Under the pieces are notes generated by a model. It did no database searches, had not been told where the DNA came from, and saw nothing but the letters and a program-made list of their open reading frames with translations. This document shows positions 16,165 to 25,117 of a stretch of 64,000 nucleotides of DNA, piece after piece. The translations under genes were made by a program, and so were the position numbers. Location: contig NZ_JAHZIL010000003.1 of NCBI RefSeq assembly GCF_019443085.1, positions 1,922,001-1,986,000 of the forward strand, read 5' to 3'. Source of the stretch: Marinobacter sp. F4218 (GTDB lineage Bacteria; Pseudomonadota; Gammaproteobacteria; Pseudomonadales; Oleiphilaceae). Within the stretch, counting starts at the first letter, position 1; every line of letters begins with the position of its first letter.

Positions 16165-17724
16165 ATGGTGACGAGAGTGTACGTGCCCTGTGATACCACT
16201 GCGCTGTCGCTTGGTGCCGATGAGGTAGCGCGCCAGATTCAGGTCCAGGCAGACCGGCGTGGACACCCCATCGAGCTGGTGCGTAACGGCTCCCGTGGCC
16301 TGTTCTGGCTGGAACCACTGGTGGAAGTCGAGACGCCCAACGGCCGCGTCGCCTATGGGCCGGTGGAGCCGGACGACGTTCCGGCCCTGGTGGCGGCAGG
16401 CCTGTTCGAGGCAAGCACCGATCATGCACTGTGCCACGGGGACATCGAGACATTGCCCTATCTCCGGCGACAGCAGCGCCTGACCTTTGCCCGCATCGGC
16501 ATCATCGACCCGCTGTCGATTGCCGACTATCGGGCCCACGGCGGTTTTGCGGGACTGGACAAGGCGGTGACCCTGGCCCCACAAGCGATTGTGGACGAAG
16601 TCAAAACCTCCGGCCTGCGCGGCCGCGGCGGCGCGGCGTTTCCCACCGGGATCAAGTGGCAGACGGTGCACGACGAAGCCTGGCAACAACAGAAATACAT
16701 TGTCTGCAACGCCGATGAGGGCGACTCCGGCACCTTCGCCGATCGGCTGGTCATGGAGTGCGACCCGTTCATGCTGATCGAGGGCATGATCATCGCCGGA
16801 CTGGGCGTTGGTGCCACCCAGGGCTATATCTATCTGCGCTCGGAGTACCCGCTGGCCCATCGCATTCTCAACGAGGCCATCGAGCGGGCCGGGGCCGCGG
16901 GCTATCTGGGCCATGATGTCCGGGGCAGCGGCCGGGCCTTCCACCTGGAAGTCCGGCTGGGGGCGGGGGCCTACATCTGTGGCGAGGAAACGTCGTTGCT
17001 GGAGAGCCTGGAAGGCAAGCGTGGGATGGTGCGGGCCAAACCGCCGCTTCCGGCCATCAAGGGATTGTTTGGTCAGCCGACCGTGGTCAACAACGTCCTA
17101 TCCCTGGCGGCGGTGCCGTTCATCCTGGCCCACGGCGGCCAGGCCTATGCTGATTACGGCATGGGCAGATCCCGCGGTACCCTGCCCATCCAGCTGGCGG
17201 GCAATATCCGGCAGGGCGGCCTGATCGAGCTGGCCTTCGGCACCACGCTCAGGGCCATACTGGAGGATTTCGGCGCTGGCACCGTCACCGGGCGGTCGAT
17301 GAAAGCCGTCCAGGTGGGTGGACCACTGATGGCCTACCTGCCCGAAAGTCAGTGGGATACGCCACTGGATTATGAAGCCTTCGCCGAACTGGGCGCGGGC
17401 ATTGGGCACGGCGGCGTGGTGGTGTTTGACGACACCGTGGACATGGGCGAGCAGGCCCGCTTCGCCATGGAATTCTGCACCGTCGAGTCCTGCGGCAAGT
17501 GCACACCCTGCCGCATCGGCTCGGTGCGCGGGGTGGAGGTGATCGACCGCATACGTGCCGGCGACCACCCGGATGCCAACCTGGTACTGCTGGAAGAGCT
17601 GTGCGAGACCATGGTGGATGGGTCGCTGTGCGCCATGGGGGGCATGACCCCGTTTCCGGTGCAGAGCGTGATCAGACATTTTCCGGACGACCTGACGGTC
17701 CGACCGACGCGCGTGGAGGCATGA
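16165..17724 (+). CDS. fdsB: NAD-dependent formate dehydrogenase beta subunit (NuoF-like, FMN/NADH-binding)
   Basis: A 519-residue protein with an N-terminal thioredoxin-like [2Fe-2S]-type domain fused to a NuoF core. Seen are the NADH-binding GLRGRGGAAFPTGIKW (~150), FMN-binding YIVCNADEGDSGTFADR (~175), AGAYICGEETSLLESLEGKRG (~270), and the [4Fe-4S] cysteines ESCGKCTPCRIGS with a distal SLCAMGG. It oxidises or reduces NAD(H) in the formate dehydrogenase complex. It overlaps fdsA by 4 bases (ATGA), indicating translational coupling. Confidence 0.95.
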   Translation: MVTRVYVPCDTTALSLGADEVARQIQVQADRRGHPIELVRNGSRGLFWLEPLVEVETPNGRVAYGPVEPDDVPALVAAGLFEASTDHALCHGDIETLPYLRRQQRLTFARIGIIDPLSIADYRAHGGFAGLDKAVTLAPQAIVDEVKTSGLRGRGGAAFPTGIKWQTVHDEAWQQQKYIVCNADEGDSGTFADRLVMECDPFMLIEGMIIAGLGVGATQGYIYLRSEYPLAHRILNEAIERAGAAGYLGHDVRGSGRAFHLEVRLGAGAYICGEETSLLESLEGKRGMVRAKPPLPAIKGLFGQPTVVNNVLSLAAVPFILAHGGQAYADYGMGRSRGTLPIQLAGNIRQGGLIELAFGTTLRAILEDFGAGTVTGRSMKAVQVGGPLMAYLPESQWDTPLDYEAFAELGAGIGHGGVVVFDDTVDMGEQARFAMEFCTVESCGKCTPCRIGSVRGVEVIDRIRAGDHPDANLVLLEELCETMVDGSLCAMGGMTPFPVQSVIRHFPDDLTVRPTRVEA

Positions 17725-20642
17725 CCATGCTGGACTACTACGACCCGAGCAAGACCGATCCCGGCACCGGTGGCCTGAACCCCGACCTGGACTACGGGAC
17801 GCCGCCGAGTCCCTCGGATGCCCAGGTGTCAGTGTCGATCGACGGCACCACCATCCGTGTGCCCGAGGGCACCTCAGTGCTGCGGGCTGCGGCACTGGCG
17901 GGTATTAACATTCCCAAACTGTGTGCCTCGGACAACCTGGAGGCCTTCGGCTCCTGTCGGCTGTGTGCGGTCGAGATCGAGGGCCAGAGGGGCTACCCGG
18001 CCTCCTGCACCACGCCGGTGGCCGAGGGCATGGCGGTCACCACCCAGAATGCCAAGCTCGCCAGACTACGTCGCAACATCATGGAGCTGTATATCTCCGA
18101 CCACCCGCTCGACTGCCTGACCTGCCCGGCCAACGGTAACTGCGAACTGCAGGACGTGGCCGGCACCGTGGGCCTGCGGAAGGTACGTTACGGCTTCCAG
18201 GGCGAGAACCATCTGGACGCAGAGACGGACGACTCCAACCCCTACTTCAGTTTTGATCCCAGCAAGTGCATTGTCTGCTCGCGCTGTGTGCGTGCCTGTG
18301 AGGAAGTGCAGGGCACCTTTGCCCTGACCATCGAGGGCCGGGGCTTCGAGTCCAAGGTGGCCGCGGGCCAGAGTGAGCCGTTCATGGATTCCGAATGTGT
18401 GTCCTGCGGTGCCTGTGTCCAGGCCTGCCCCACCTCAACCCTGATGGAAAAGAGTGTGATCGACGCTGGTCAGCCTGAGCACAGCGTGGTCACCACCTGC
18501 GCCTACTGCGGGGTGGGCTGCTCGTTCAAGGCGGAAATGAAAGGCGATCAGCTGGTGCGGATGGTGCCTTACAAGGGCGGCGACGCCAACCACGGGCATT
18601 CCTGTGTGAAAGGCCGCTTCGCCTTTGGTTATGCCACCCACAAGGACCGGATCAAGGAGCCGATGATCCGGGAGGCCACCAACGCGCCGTGGGAAGTGGT
18701 GTCCTGGGACGAGGCCATCGCGTTTGCGGCGAACAAGCTCAAGGACACCCAGGCCAAATACGGCCGGGAAAGCATCGGTGGCATCACCTCCTCGCGCTGC
18801 ACCAACGAGGAAACCTACCTGGTGCAGAAACTGATCCGGGCCGCGTTCGGTAACAACAACACCGACACCTGTGCCCGGGTCTGCCACTCCCCGACCGGTT
18901 ACGGTCTGAAAACCACCATCGGAGAATCCGCCGGTACCCAGACCTTCGACTCGGTGATAAAAGCCGACACCATAGTGGTCATTGGGGCCAACCCCACGGA
19001 TGCTCACCCGGTGTTCGCCTCCCAGATGCGCCGTCGCTTGCGCGAGGGCGCGACACTGATCGTCATCGACCCGCGCCGGATCGATCTGCTGAGCACGCCC
19101 CACGGCGGCAAGGGCCTCCACCTGCCGCTGCGCCCGGGCACCAACGTGGCCATGGTCAATGCCCTCGCCCACGTGGTGGTGACCGAGGGTCTGGAGGACA
19201 CGGCGTTTATCGAGAGCCGCTGTGAGCCCCGGCAGTACAATGAGTGGCGGGAGTTTATCGCCGGGGAGCGGAACTCGCCCGAGGCCATGGAAGCGGTCAC
19301 CGGGGTGTCGGCACAGCTGGTGCGGGAGGCCGCCCGGGCCTACGCCGAAGCCGGCAATGGCGCCATTTACTATGGCCTGGGGGTCACCGAGCACAGCCAG
19401 GGCTCGACCATGGTGATGGGCATCGCTAACCTGGCCATGGCCACCGGCAATATCGGCCGGGAAGGCGTGGGCGTGAACCCGTTGCGTGGCCAGAACAACG
19501 TCCAGGGCTCCTGTGACATGGGATCCTTCCCCCACGAACTCCCGGGCTACCAGCATGTCGGTGATCCGGCGGTGCGGGCCCGGTTCGAGGACGTCTGGGG
19601 CGTGACCATTGACGACGAGCCCGGGCTTCGGATTCCCAACATGTTTGACGCCGCTATCGCCGGCAGCTTCAAGGCCATGTACGTGCAGGGCGAGGACATC
19701 GCCCAGTCCGACCCCAATACCCAGCATGTGGAGGTCGCCCTGTCGGCCCTTGATTGCCTGATCGTGCAGGATATCTTCCTGAACGAGACCGCAAAGTTTG
19801 CTCATGTGTTACTGCCCGGCGCCACCTTCCTGGAGAAAAACGGCACCTTCACCAACGCCGAGCGCCGCATCAACCGGGTGCGCAAGGTGATGGCGCCGGT
19901 GGCCGGGCTGGAAGACTGGGAGGTGACCATGGCGTTGTCCAATGCCCTGGGCTATCCCATGGATTACCGTCACCCGTCCGAGATCATGGACGAGATCGCC
20001 CGGCTGACCCCGACCTTCACCGGTGTCAGCTACGAAAAGCTGGACCGGCTCGGCAGTATCCAGTGGCCCTGCAACGAGGCGCACCCGGACGGAACCCCGA
20101 CCATGCACACCCTCGATTTCCCCATCGGCAAGGGCAGGTTTGCGGTCACCGAGTATGTTGCCAGCGAGGAGAAAACCAACCGCAAGTTCCCGCTGTTGTT
20201 GACCACCGGCCGGATCCTCTCCCAGTACAACGTCGGCGCCCAGACCCGGCGTACGGAGAACAGCCAGTGGCACCACGAGGACGTGCTGGAGATTCATCCC
20301 AGCGACGCCGAGCTCCGGGGGGTCCACGAGGGCGACTGGCTGGGTGTCAGCAGCCGGGTCGGCCAGACCGTGCTGCGGGCCAGGATCAGCGAACGCATGT
20401 TGCCGGGGGTGGTGTACACCACCTTCCACCATCCGGGCAGTGGCGCCAACGTGATCACCACGGACAGCTCGGACTGGGCCACTAACTGCCCGGAATACAA
20501 GGTCACGGCGGTGCAGGTGGAGAAGGTCACCCAGCCCTCGGCCTGGCAGCGCCACTTCGAACAGTTCGACCAGCGCCAGCACCAGTTGCTGACCCCGGCC
20601 GCCATCCACGCGGAGGCCTCCGATGCCACGGCACTCAAGTAG
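17721..20642 (+). CDS. fdsA: NAD-dependent formate dehydrogenase alpha (catalytic molybdenum) subunit
   Basis: A 973-residue subunit. In order: an N-terminal NuoG-like [2Fe-2S] domain (CASDNLEAFGSCRLC), His-Cys3 cluster (HPLDCLTCPANGNC), two ferredoxin [4Fe-4S] motifs (CIVCSRCVRAC, CVSCGACVQAC), the [4Fe-4S] of the catalytic domain (CAYCGVGCSFK) and the bis-MGD molybdopterin domains. The active-site ligand is Cys388 followed by His389 (ARVCHSP), so it is a cysteine rather than selenocysteine enzyme. It oxidises formate to CO2, giving NADH with FdsB/G. The start at 17721 overlaps the fdsB stop; the open frame upstream to 17499 lies inside fdsB. Confidence 0.96.
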   Translation: MTMLDYYDPSKTDPGTGGLNPDLDYGTPPSPSDAQVSVSIDGTTIRVPEGTSVLRAAALAGINIPKLCASDNLEAFGSCRLCAVEIEGQRGYPASCTTPVAEGMAVTTQNAKLARLRRNIMELYISDHPLDCLTCPANGNCELQDVAGTVGLRKVRYGFQGENHLDAETDDSNPYFSFDPSKCIVCSRCVRACEEVQGTFALTIEGRGFESKVAAGQSEPFMDSECVSCGACVQACPTSTLMEKSVIDAGQPEHSVVTTCAYCGVGCSFKAEMKGDQLVRMVPYKGGDANHGHSCVKGRFAFGYATHKDRIKEPMIREATNAPWEVVSWDEAIAFAANKLKDTQAKYGRESIGGITSSRCTNEETYLVQKLIRAAFGNNNTDTCARVCHSPTGYGLKTTIGESAGTQTFDSVIKADTIVVIGANPTDAHPVFASQMRRRLREGATLIVIDPRRIDLLSTPHGGKGLHLPLRPGTNVAMVNALAHVVVTEGLEDTAFIESRCEPRQYNEWREFIAGERNSPEAMEAVTGVSAQLVREAARAYAEAGNGAIYYGLGVTEHSQGSTMVMGIANLAMATGNIGREGVGVNPLRGQNNVQGSCDMGSFPHELPGYQHVGDPAVRARFEDVWGVTIDDEPGLRIPNMFDAAIAGSFKAMYVQGEDIAQSDPNTQHVEVALSALDCLIVQDIFLNETAKFAHVLLPGATFLEKNGTFTNAERRINRVRKVMAPVAGLEDWEVTMALSNALGYPMDYRHPSEIMDEIARLTPTFTGVSYEKLDRLGSIQWPCNEAHPDGTPTMHTLDFPIGKGRFAVTEYVASEEKTNRKFPLLLTTGRILSQYNVGAQTRRTENSQWHHEDVLEIHPSDAELRGVHEGDWLGVSSRVGQTVLRARISERMLPGVVYTTFHHPGSGANVITTDSSDWATNCPEYKVTAVQVEKVTQPSAWQRHFEQFDQRQHQLLTPAAIHAEASDATALK

Positions 20643-21501
20643 TCCGGTGATTGTTCATCCGCTCGATAGTCACCAGGCTCTGCCGGCGGCGGTCAGTTCC
20701 GCCCCGGTGGAGGGGCGCGGCGGCATCAAGGGTGCTGCGACCGGGCAGGACGCTGTGGCCGAAGAAGTGCCGGTGGCGATGGTCTACAACGGCGTCTCCC
20801 ATGCCGTGATGATGGCGTCGCCGTCTGATCTGGAAGATTTCGCCCTGGGCTTCAGCCTGAGTGAAGGGATCCTGGATCGCGCCGAGCAACTGTTTGATCT
20901 GGACATCCAGGTTACCGGCGATGGCGTGTCGGTGGAGATGCGCATCGCCGGCGACCGGTTCACCCGGTTGCGGGAACAGCGCCGGAACCTGACCGGTCGG
21001 ACCGGGTGCGGTCTCTGTGGCACCGAATCCCTGGCCCATGCGGTACGGCCGATTCCGTCGGTCCCGCCCTGGCCGGTGCCCGTGGACGCCGTCGTGCAGG
21101 CGGCCCTGGCGCAGCTGAAGGAGCATCAGGCCCTGCAGGCCCAGACCGGGGCCACCCACGGTGCGGCCTGGTGCGACGCTACCGGCCGGATCCTGCAGGC
21201 CCGGGAAGACGTCGGTCGCCACAACGCCCTGGACAAGCTGATCGGCGCCCGCATGCGGAGGTACGGCGCCGATGCCTTTGACGACGGCTTCGTCCTGATC
21301 TCCAGCCGGGCCAGTTTCGAGATGGTGCAGAAGAGCGCCTGTGTCGGTATCTCCTGTCTGGTGGCGGTGTCGGCCGCTACCGCGTTGGCCATTCGGGAAG
21401 CCCGCACAGCCAACATGACCCTGATCGGCTTCGCCCGACCCGGCCGACACGTGATCTATAACCGGGGGGACGCCCCAGCCTGCGAGGAGACGTCGGAATG
21501 A
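20623..21501 (+). CDS. fdhD: Formate dehydrogenase sulfurtransferase FdhD (FdsC)
   Basis: A 292-residue maturation factor that sulfurates the bis-MGD cofactor of formate dehydrogenases. The essential Cys-x-x-Cys loop is visible as TGCGLCGTES (~residues 126-135), along with EEVPVAMVYNGVSHAVMMASPSDLEDFALGFSLSEG near the N-terminus and the DVGRHNALDKLIG segment. It overlaps the end of fdsA by 20 bases and the start of fdsD by 4 bases, as in fdsGBACD operons. The N-terminal ~45 residues are poorly conserved and a later start is possible. Confidence 0.94.
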   Translation: MPRHSSSPVIVHPLDSHQALPAAVSSAPVEGRGGIKGAATGQDAVAEEVPVAMVYNGVSHAVMMASPSDLEDFALGFSLSEGILDRAEQLFDLDIQVTGDGVSVEMRIAGDRFTRLREQRRNLTGRTGCGLCGTESLAHAVRPIPSVPPWPVPVDAVVQAALAQLKEHQALQAQTGATHGAAWCDATGRILQAREDVGRHNALDKLIGARMRRYGADAFDDGFVLISSRASFEMVQKSACVGISCLVAVSAATALAIREARTANMTLIGFARPGRHVIYNRGDAPACEETSE

Positions 21502-21731
21502 GTGATCAGCAGCTCCAGCATCTGATCAAGATGGTCAACCAGATCAGTGCCAACAATCTCCACCATGGCGATGCGGAGCAGTCTGCCGAGGTGATCGCGA
21601 CCCACCTTCGGAAGTTCTGGGCTCGCAGCATGAAGCAGAAGATCATTGATTATGCCGAGTCTGATGGCCTGGAACTTTCCACGGTCTCCCGGCTCGCCGT
21701 GAAACGACTGTCAGAGCCCCAGGAAGCGTGA
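21498..21731 (+). CDS. fdsD: Formate dehydrogenase delta subunit
   Basis: A 77-residue protein with the FdsD family pattern (LIKMVNQISANNLHHGDAEQSAEVIATHLRKFWARSMKQKI). It overlaps fdhD by 4 bases and closes the operon. FdsD is a small subunit of the soluble NAD-dependent formate dehydrogenase involved in assembly or stability of the heteromer. Confidence 0.93.
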   Translation: MSDQQLQHLIKMVNQISANNLHHGDAEQSAEVIATHLRKFWARSMKQKIIDYAESDGLELSTVSRLAVKRLSEPQEA

Positions 21732-21863
21732 GGATTCACCGGGCGTTTTGTTTTCGACCTCGCTCACGGTCGCGGAAAGGTTTACTACGACGGTTTTATC
21801 ACTCGGCCGACACCTGATTCCAGTGCCGGCCGGTTTCTTTGGGCAGGTCAATAGCCTGACCCG

Positions 21864-22007
21864 TTAACGCCTGTCTTCTCCCGCTGGTTGTTGAAGGCAA
21901 GCTGGGTTGTTTTCACATTTGAGGTCCTCACTGCTTACGCCTTCGGCTAGAACTGAGCCGCTCATGGCGAAAGCGAGTAAGAGTCCGGCCAGTGTTAGGG
22001 TTTTCAT
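21864..22007 (-). CDS. Small secreted protein with a Cys pair
   Basis: A 47-residue protein with a convincing signal peptide (MKTLTLAGLLLAFAMSGSVLA) and a short hydrophilic mature part of about 26 residues containing two cysteines (CENNPAC). GGAGG lies eight bases before the ATG at 22007, which argues it is translated. No family is recognised. It faces the TVP38-like gene divergently. Confidence 0.6.
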   Translation of the reverse strand: MKTLTLAGLLLAFAMSGSVLAEGVSSEDLKCENNPACLQQPAGEDRR

Positions 22008-22162
22008 CGCTATGTCCTCCATGTCTGTTGCTGCCATCCGCCTCCGACAGGCCAACGGAGGTAGATGCCTTACAACGTTTGGACACCTAAACAGGCGAAG
22101 GGTTGCGCATTCATTCATTAATTCTTTCTTCCCCGGACTCGCCTGACGGGTAGAATGCCCGA

Positions 22163-22849
22163 ATGAACCGTTCACACTGGGTATTTCGTCTCTCCTTTCT
22201 GGCCATTGTCGCGCTGGTGATGGCGGCCACCTGGCTGGTACTTCGCCAACTGGGGATGCCGGCCAGTCTGTCGCCCGCAGCCATCTCCGACTGGCTCAAC
22301 CAGCAAGGCATGTTCGGGCCGCTGTTGCTGATGCTGATGATGATCCTCGGGGTGGTTGTCGGGCCGATTCCAACCTTGCCGATCAGCGCGGCCTCGGGTC
22401 TTGCCTTCGGCATGGTCAAGGGCACGGCGATTGCTGTGGCAGGCGCTATGATCGGCGCTATGATCGCGTTTTACCTGGCCCGGGTACTGGGCCGAGAAGT
22501 GGTCCAGCGCAAGCTTGAAAACAATCCGGTGTTTTCTGTGAACGGCTCGCAGCGGTTCCTGTTTGTTGCGGTCCTGATTACCCGGTTGATCCCCCTGTTC
22601 TCGTTCGCCCTGATCAGCTATGCGGCGGGCGTCACGGCGATTCGGGCCTGGCGTTTCGCCCTGGCCTCGGCCATCGGCATGTTACCGATGACCTTTGTCT
22701 TTGCCGGGCTCGGCCACAGTTTTGAGTTCAATCCGTTACTGACCGTTGCCGCCGCCGCCCTGATTCTGGTGATCATGAGCACCCTGCCCTGGTATCTGAG
22801 CCGCAGGCCGCAGTCCCGTCTTTCGCGCTGGCTTCACCTTAGCTCCTGA
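22163..22849 (+). CDS. TVP38/TMEM64-family (VTT domain) membrane protein
   Basis: A 228-residue inner-membrane protein with 5-6 hydrophobic segments. VTT/DedA-type features are present: GPIPTLPISAASGLAFG (~residue 70), the AGAMIGAMIAFYLARVLGR glycine/basic motif and RLIPLFSFALISYAAG. Related DedA proteins act in lipid scrambling or membrane homeostasis. A second VTT domain occurs in this window fused to a flavoprotein (29417-31606). Confidence 0.85.
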   Translation: MNRSHWVFRLSFLAIVALVMAATWLVLRQLGMPASLSPAAISDWLNQQGMFGPLLLMLMMILGVVVGPIPTLPISAASGLAFGMVKGTAIAVAGAMIGAMIAFYLARVLGREVVQRKLENNPVFSVNGSQRFLFVAVLITRLIPLFSFALISYAAGVTAIRAWRFALASAIGMLPMTFVFAGLGHSFEFNPLLTVAAAALILVIMSTLPWYLSRRPQSRLSRWLHLSS

Positions 22850-22971
22850 TCCTGGCGTTTCTCGATCCGTTAAACCGCTTCACCGAATCTCGATTTACGA
22901 CCCCTCATGGCCCCCGCTGGTCTACGCTTGTCAGAAGGCATTGCCGGCCAATAATCAGGGGGGAAAGGGTC

Positions 22972-23670
22972 GTGGACAAAGTGTGTGTAGTGATAGGTGT
23001 GGGCGAGGGCAATGGTGAGGCCCTCGTGCGGCGTTTCAGCGAAGAGGGCTATCGGGTGGCGATGCTGGCGCGAAGCAGGGAGTATCTGGAATCCCTGGCA
23101 CAGAGCGTCGCCAATAGTCACGCCTTCTCCTATGACGCCACCGACACCGACAAGGTGGGTGAGACGTTCAAGGCGATCGAAAAGCAACTCGGCCCGGTCT
23201 CGGTGCTGCTCTATAACGCCGGTGGCGGCGTGTTCAAGAGCGCCGTGGACGCCAGCCTGGAGGATTTCGAGGCCAACTGGCGGCTGAACGTCAAAGGCCT
23301 GGTGGCCGCCACCCAGGCCGCCTTGCCCCAGTTGCGGCAGCACGACCGCGCGAGCATTGTCGTCACCAGTGCTTCGGCCGCCCTGCGGGGCCGGGCCAAC
23401 ACCGCACCCTTCGCCTCCGCCAAGGCGGCTCAGCGCAGCCTCGCGCAGTCCTTGGCGCGGCAGCTGGGGCCAGAAAAGATCCATGTGGGGATAGTCGTCA
23501 TCGATGGGGTCGTGGATCTGCCGCGCACCCGTAAGGCGATGAGCGACAAACCGGACGACTTCTTCGTGCAGCCTTCGGCGGTGGCCGATGCGGTCTGGAT
23601 GCTCACCCAGCAGGATCCGTCAGCCTGGACTTTCGAACTGGATGTCCGGCCCTTCGGCGAGTCCTGGTAA
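22972..23670 (+). CDS. Atypical short-chain dehydrogenase/reductase
   Basis: A 232-residue Rossmann protein starting at a GTG codon preceded by GGGGGGAAAGGG. The nucleotide-binding loop is VIGVGEGNGEALVRRF and the LLYNAGGG (NAG) motif is present, but the catalytic Y-x3-K motif reads PFASAKAAQRSL, with Phe in place of Tyr. A normal SDR reduction mechanism is therefore doubtful, though the protein looks intact. Convergent with the ABC-transporter operon, 10 bases apart. Confidence 0.8.
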   Translation: MDKVCVVIGVGEGNGEALVRRFSEEGYRVAMLARSREYLESLAQSVANSHAFSYDATDTDKVGETFKAIEKQLGPVSVLLYNAGGGVFKSAVDASLEDFEANWRLNVKGLVAATQAALPQLRQHDRASIVVTSASAALRGRANTAPFASAKAAQRSLAQSLARQLGPEKIHVGIVVIDGVVDLPRTRKAMSDKPDDFFVQPSAVADAVWMLTQQDPSAWTFELDVRPFGESW

Positions 23671-23680
23671 GGGGCAGCGT

Positions 23681-24427
23681 TCAGACCTGATGGGTGGCCA
23701 GGATTTTCTGCAGGAAATCCCGGGTTCGGGGGTCCCTGGGATGGTAGAAAATCTCACTCGGCGGCCCTTGTTCCACGATCCGGCCGCCATCAATAAAGAT
23801 GACGCGGTCCGCGACGTCCCGGGCGAACGACATTTCGTGGGTCACCAGCAACATGGTCTGGCGCTCCCTGGCCAGCTGCTTCATCAGCGACAGCACTTCG
23901 TCCACCCATTCCGGGTCAAGGGAGGAGGTGGGTTCGTCAAACAGGATGACCTCGGCACCGGCAGCCATGGCCCGGCCAATGCCTACCCGCTGCTGCTGGC
24001 CGCCGGACATGGAGGCCGGGTAGGCGTCGGCCTTGTCTTCCAGGCCAATGCGCCGGAGAATTTCCCGGGCCCGCTCATGGGCCTTGGCCTTGGGCCAGCG
24101 ATCCACCACCAGCAACCGTTCGGCAATGTTTTCCAGCGCCGTCTTGTTGGCAAACAGGGCGTAGTTCTGGAAGACAAAGGCGGTCTGCCGGCGCAATTCC
24201 AGAATGTCGGCTTTACGGGCCCGGTTCACATCCACGGTCAGGTCGCCAACGGTGATCTCGCCGGCGGTGGGCTGCTCGAGAAAGTTCACGCAGCGGAGCA
24301 ACGTGGACTTCCCGGTGCCGGACGGCCCGATAATCACCACGATCTCGCCTTTCTTGATGGTCAGGTCGATACCGTCGAGGACCACGGCCTCGCCAAACTG
24401 CTTGCGCAGTCCCTTGAGTTCAATCAT
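23681..24427 (-). CDS. Polar amino-acid ABC transporter, ATP-binding subunit
   Basis: A 248-residue GlnQ-type ATPase. Walker A is GPSGTGKSTLL (~residue 35), the ABC signature MSGGQQQRVGIGRAMA (~137), Walker B EVILFDEPTSSLD and H-loop LVTHEMSFARDVADRV. It overlaps the permease gene by 4 bases (ATGA) and is the last gene of a three-gene operon with permease and binding protein. It powers periplasmic-binding-protein-dependent amino-acid uptake. Confidence 0.95.
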   Translation of the reverse strand: MIELKGLRKQFGEAVVLDGIDLTIKKGEIVVIIGPSGTGKSTLLRCVNFLEQPTAGEITVGDLTVDVNRARKADILELRRQTAFVFQNYALFANKTALENIAERLLVVDRWPKAKAHERAREILRRIGLEDKADAYPASMSGGQQQRVGIGRAMAAGAEVILFDEPTSSLDPEWVDEVLSLMKQLARERQTMLLVTHEMSFARDVADRVIFIDGGRIVEQGPPSEIFYHPRDPRTRDFLQKILATHQV

Positions 24428-25098
24428 CGGCTGTAGGCCTTGTTAAGTCGGGTTTCCAGGTTGCCCTGCAGCCAGGACAGCATCTCGACCACGATCCAGT
24501 ACATTACCGCCGCGACAATGAACGCCTCGAAGTAGAGGAAGCTGCCGGAGGCCTCTTTTTGGGTGGCCCCCATCAGCTCGGTAACGCCCAGGGTAAACGC
24601 CAGTGACGTGGCCTTGATCATGTCGATGAAGTAGTTCATCAGGGTGGGCAGGGCCACCCGCGTGGCCTGAGGCAAAATGATTCGCCGCATCAGCTGGCCG
24701 TTGGTCATGCCGATGGACAGCGCGGCCTCGGTCTGACTGCGATCGACGCCGACGATGGCGGCCCGGATGGATTCGGCCATGTACGCCGAGAAGTGCATGG
24801 TCAGGCCCATGATGGTGGCGGTGATGCCGTCGATCACGGTCAGGGCACTGAACAGCTGGGGCAGCCCGTAGTAGAACAGGAACAGCTGGACCAGCAGCGG
24901 CGTGCCGCGGAAAAACGAAATAAAGATGATGGTGAACTGGTTCAGCACCGGAATCCGCAGCACCCGGATGACCGCAAACAGGCACGCCAGAATCAGCGCC
25001 AGCACCATGCCCACGGACGCCAATTGCAGGGTCAGCGGCAGGTACCCGAGTAGGACGGGGACCAGCCCCAGCATGTAATCGACGTCGAGCGCGCCCAT
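24424..25098 (-). CDS. Polar amino-acid ABC transporter, permease subunit
   Basis: A 224-residue permease of the HisM/GlnP class with about five membrane helices. The N-terminal LGYLPLTLQLASVGMVLALILACL and the EAA loop ESIRAAIVGVDRSQTEAALSIGMTNGQLMRRIILPQATR (contact site for the ATPase) are characteristic. A single permease gene implies a homodimeric channel. AGGA precedes the start. Confidence 0.94.
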   Translation of the reverse strand: MGALDVDYMLGLVPVLLGYLPLTLQLASVGMVLALILACLFAVIRVLRIPVLNQFTIIFISFFRGTPLLVQLFLFYYGLPQLFSALTVIDGITATIMGLTMHFSAYMAESIRAAIVGVDRSQTEAALSIGMTNGQLMRRIILPQATRVALPTLMNYFIDMIKATSLAFTLGVTELMGATQKEASGSFLYFEAFIVAAVMYWIVVEMLSWLQGNLETRLNKAYSR

Positions 25099-25117
25099 AG
25101 TTCAGAGTCCTGTGCCG

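Noticed and set aside
18435..19805. 456-codon open frame on the minus strand within fdsA
   Set aside because: Fully antisense to the conserved catalytic subunit; composition reflects GC-rich codon shadowing and no domain is recognisable.
21732..21863. Possible terminator after fdsD
   Set aside because: Several weak GC hairpins can be drawn but none has both a long stem and a T-run.
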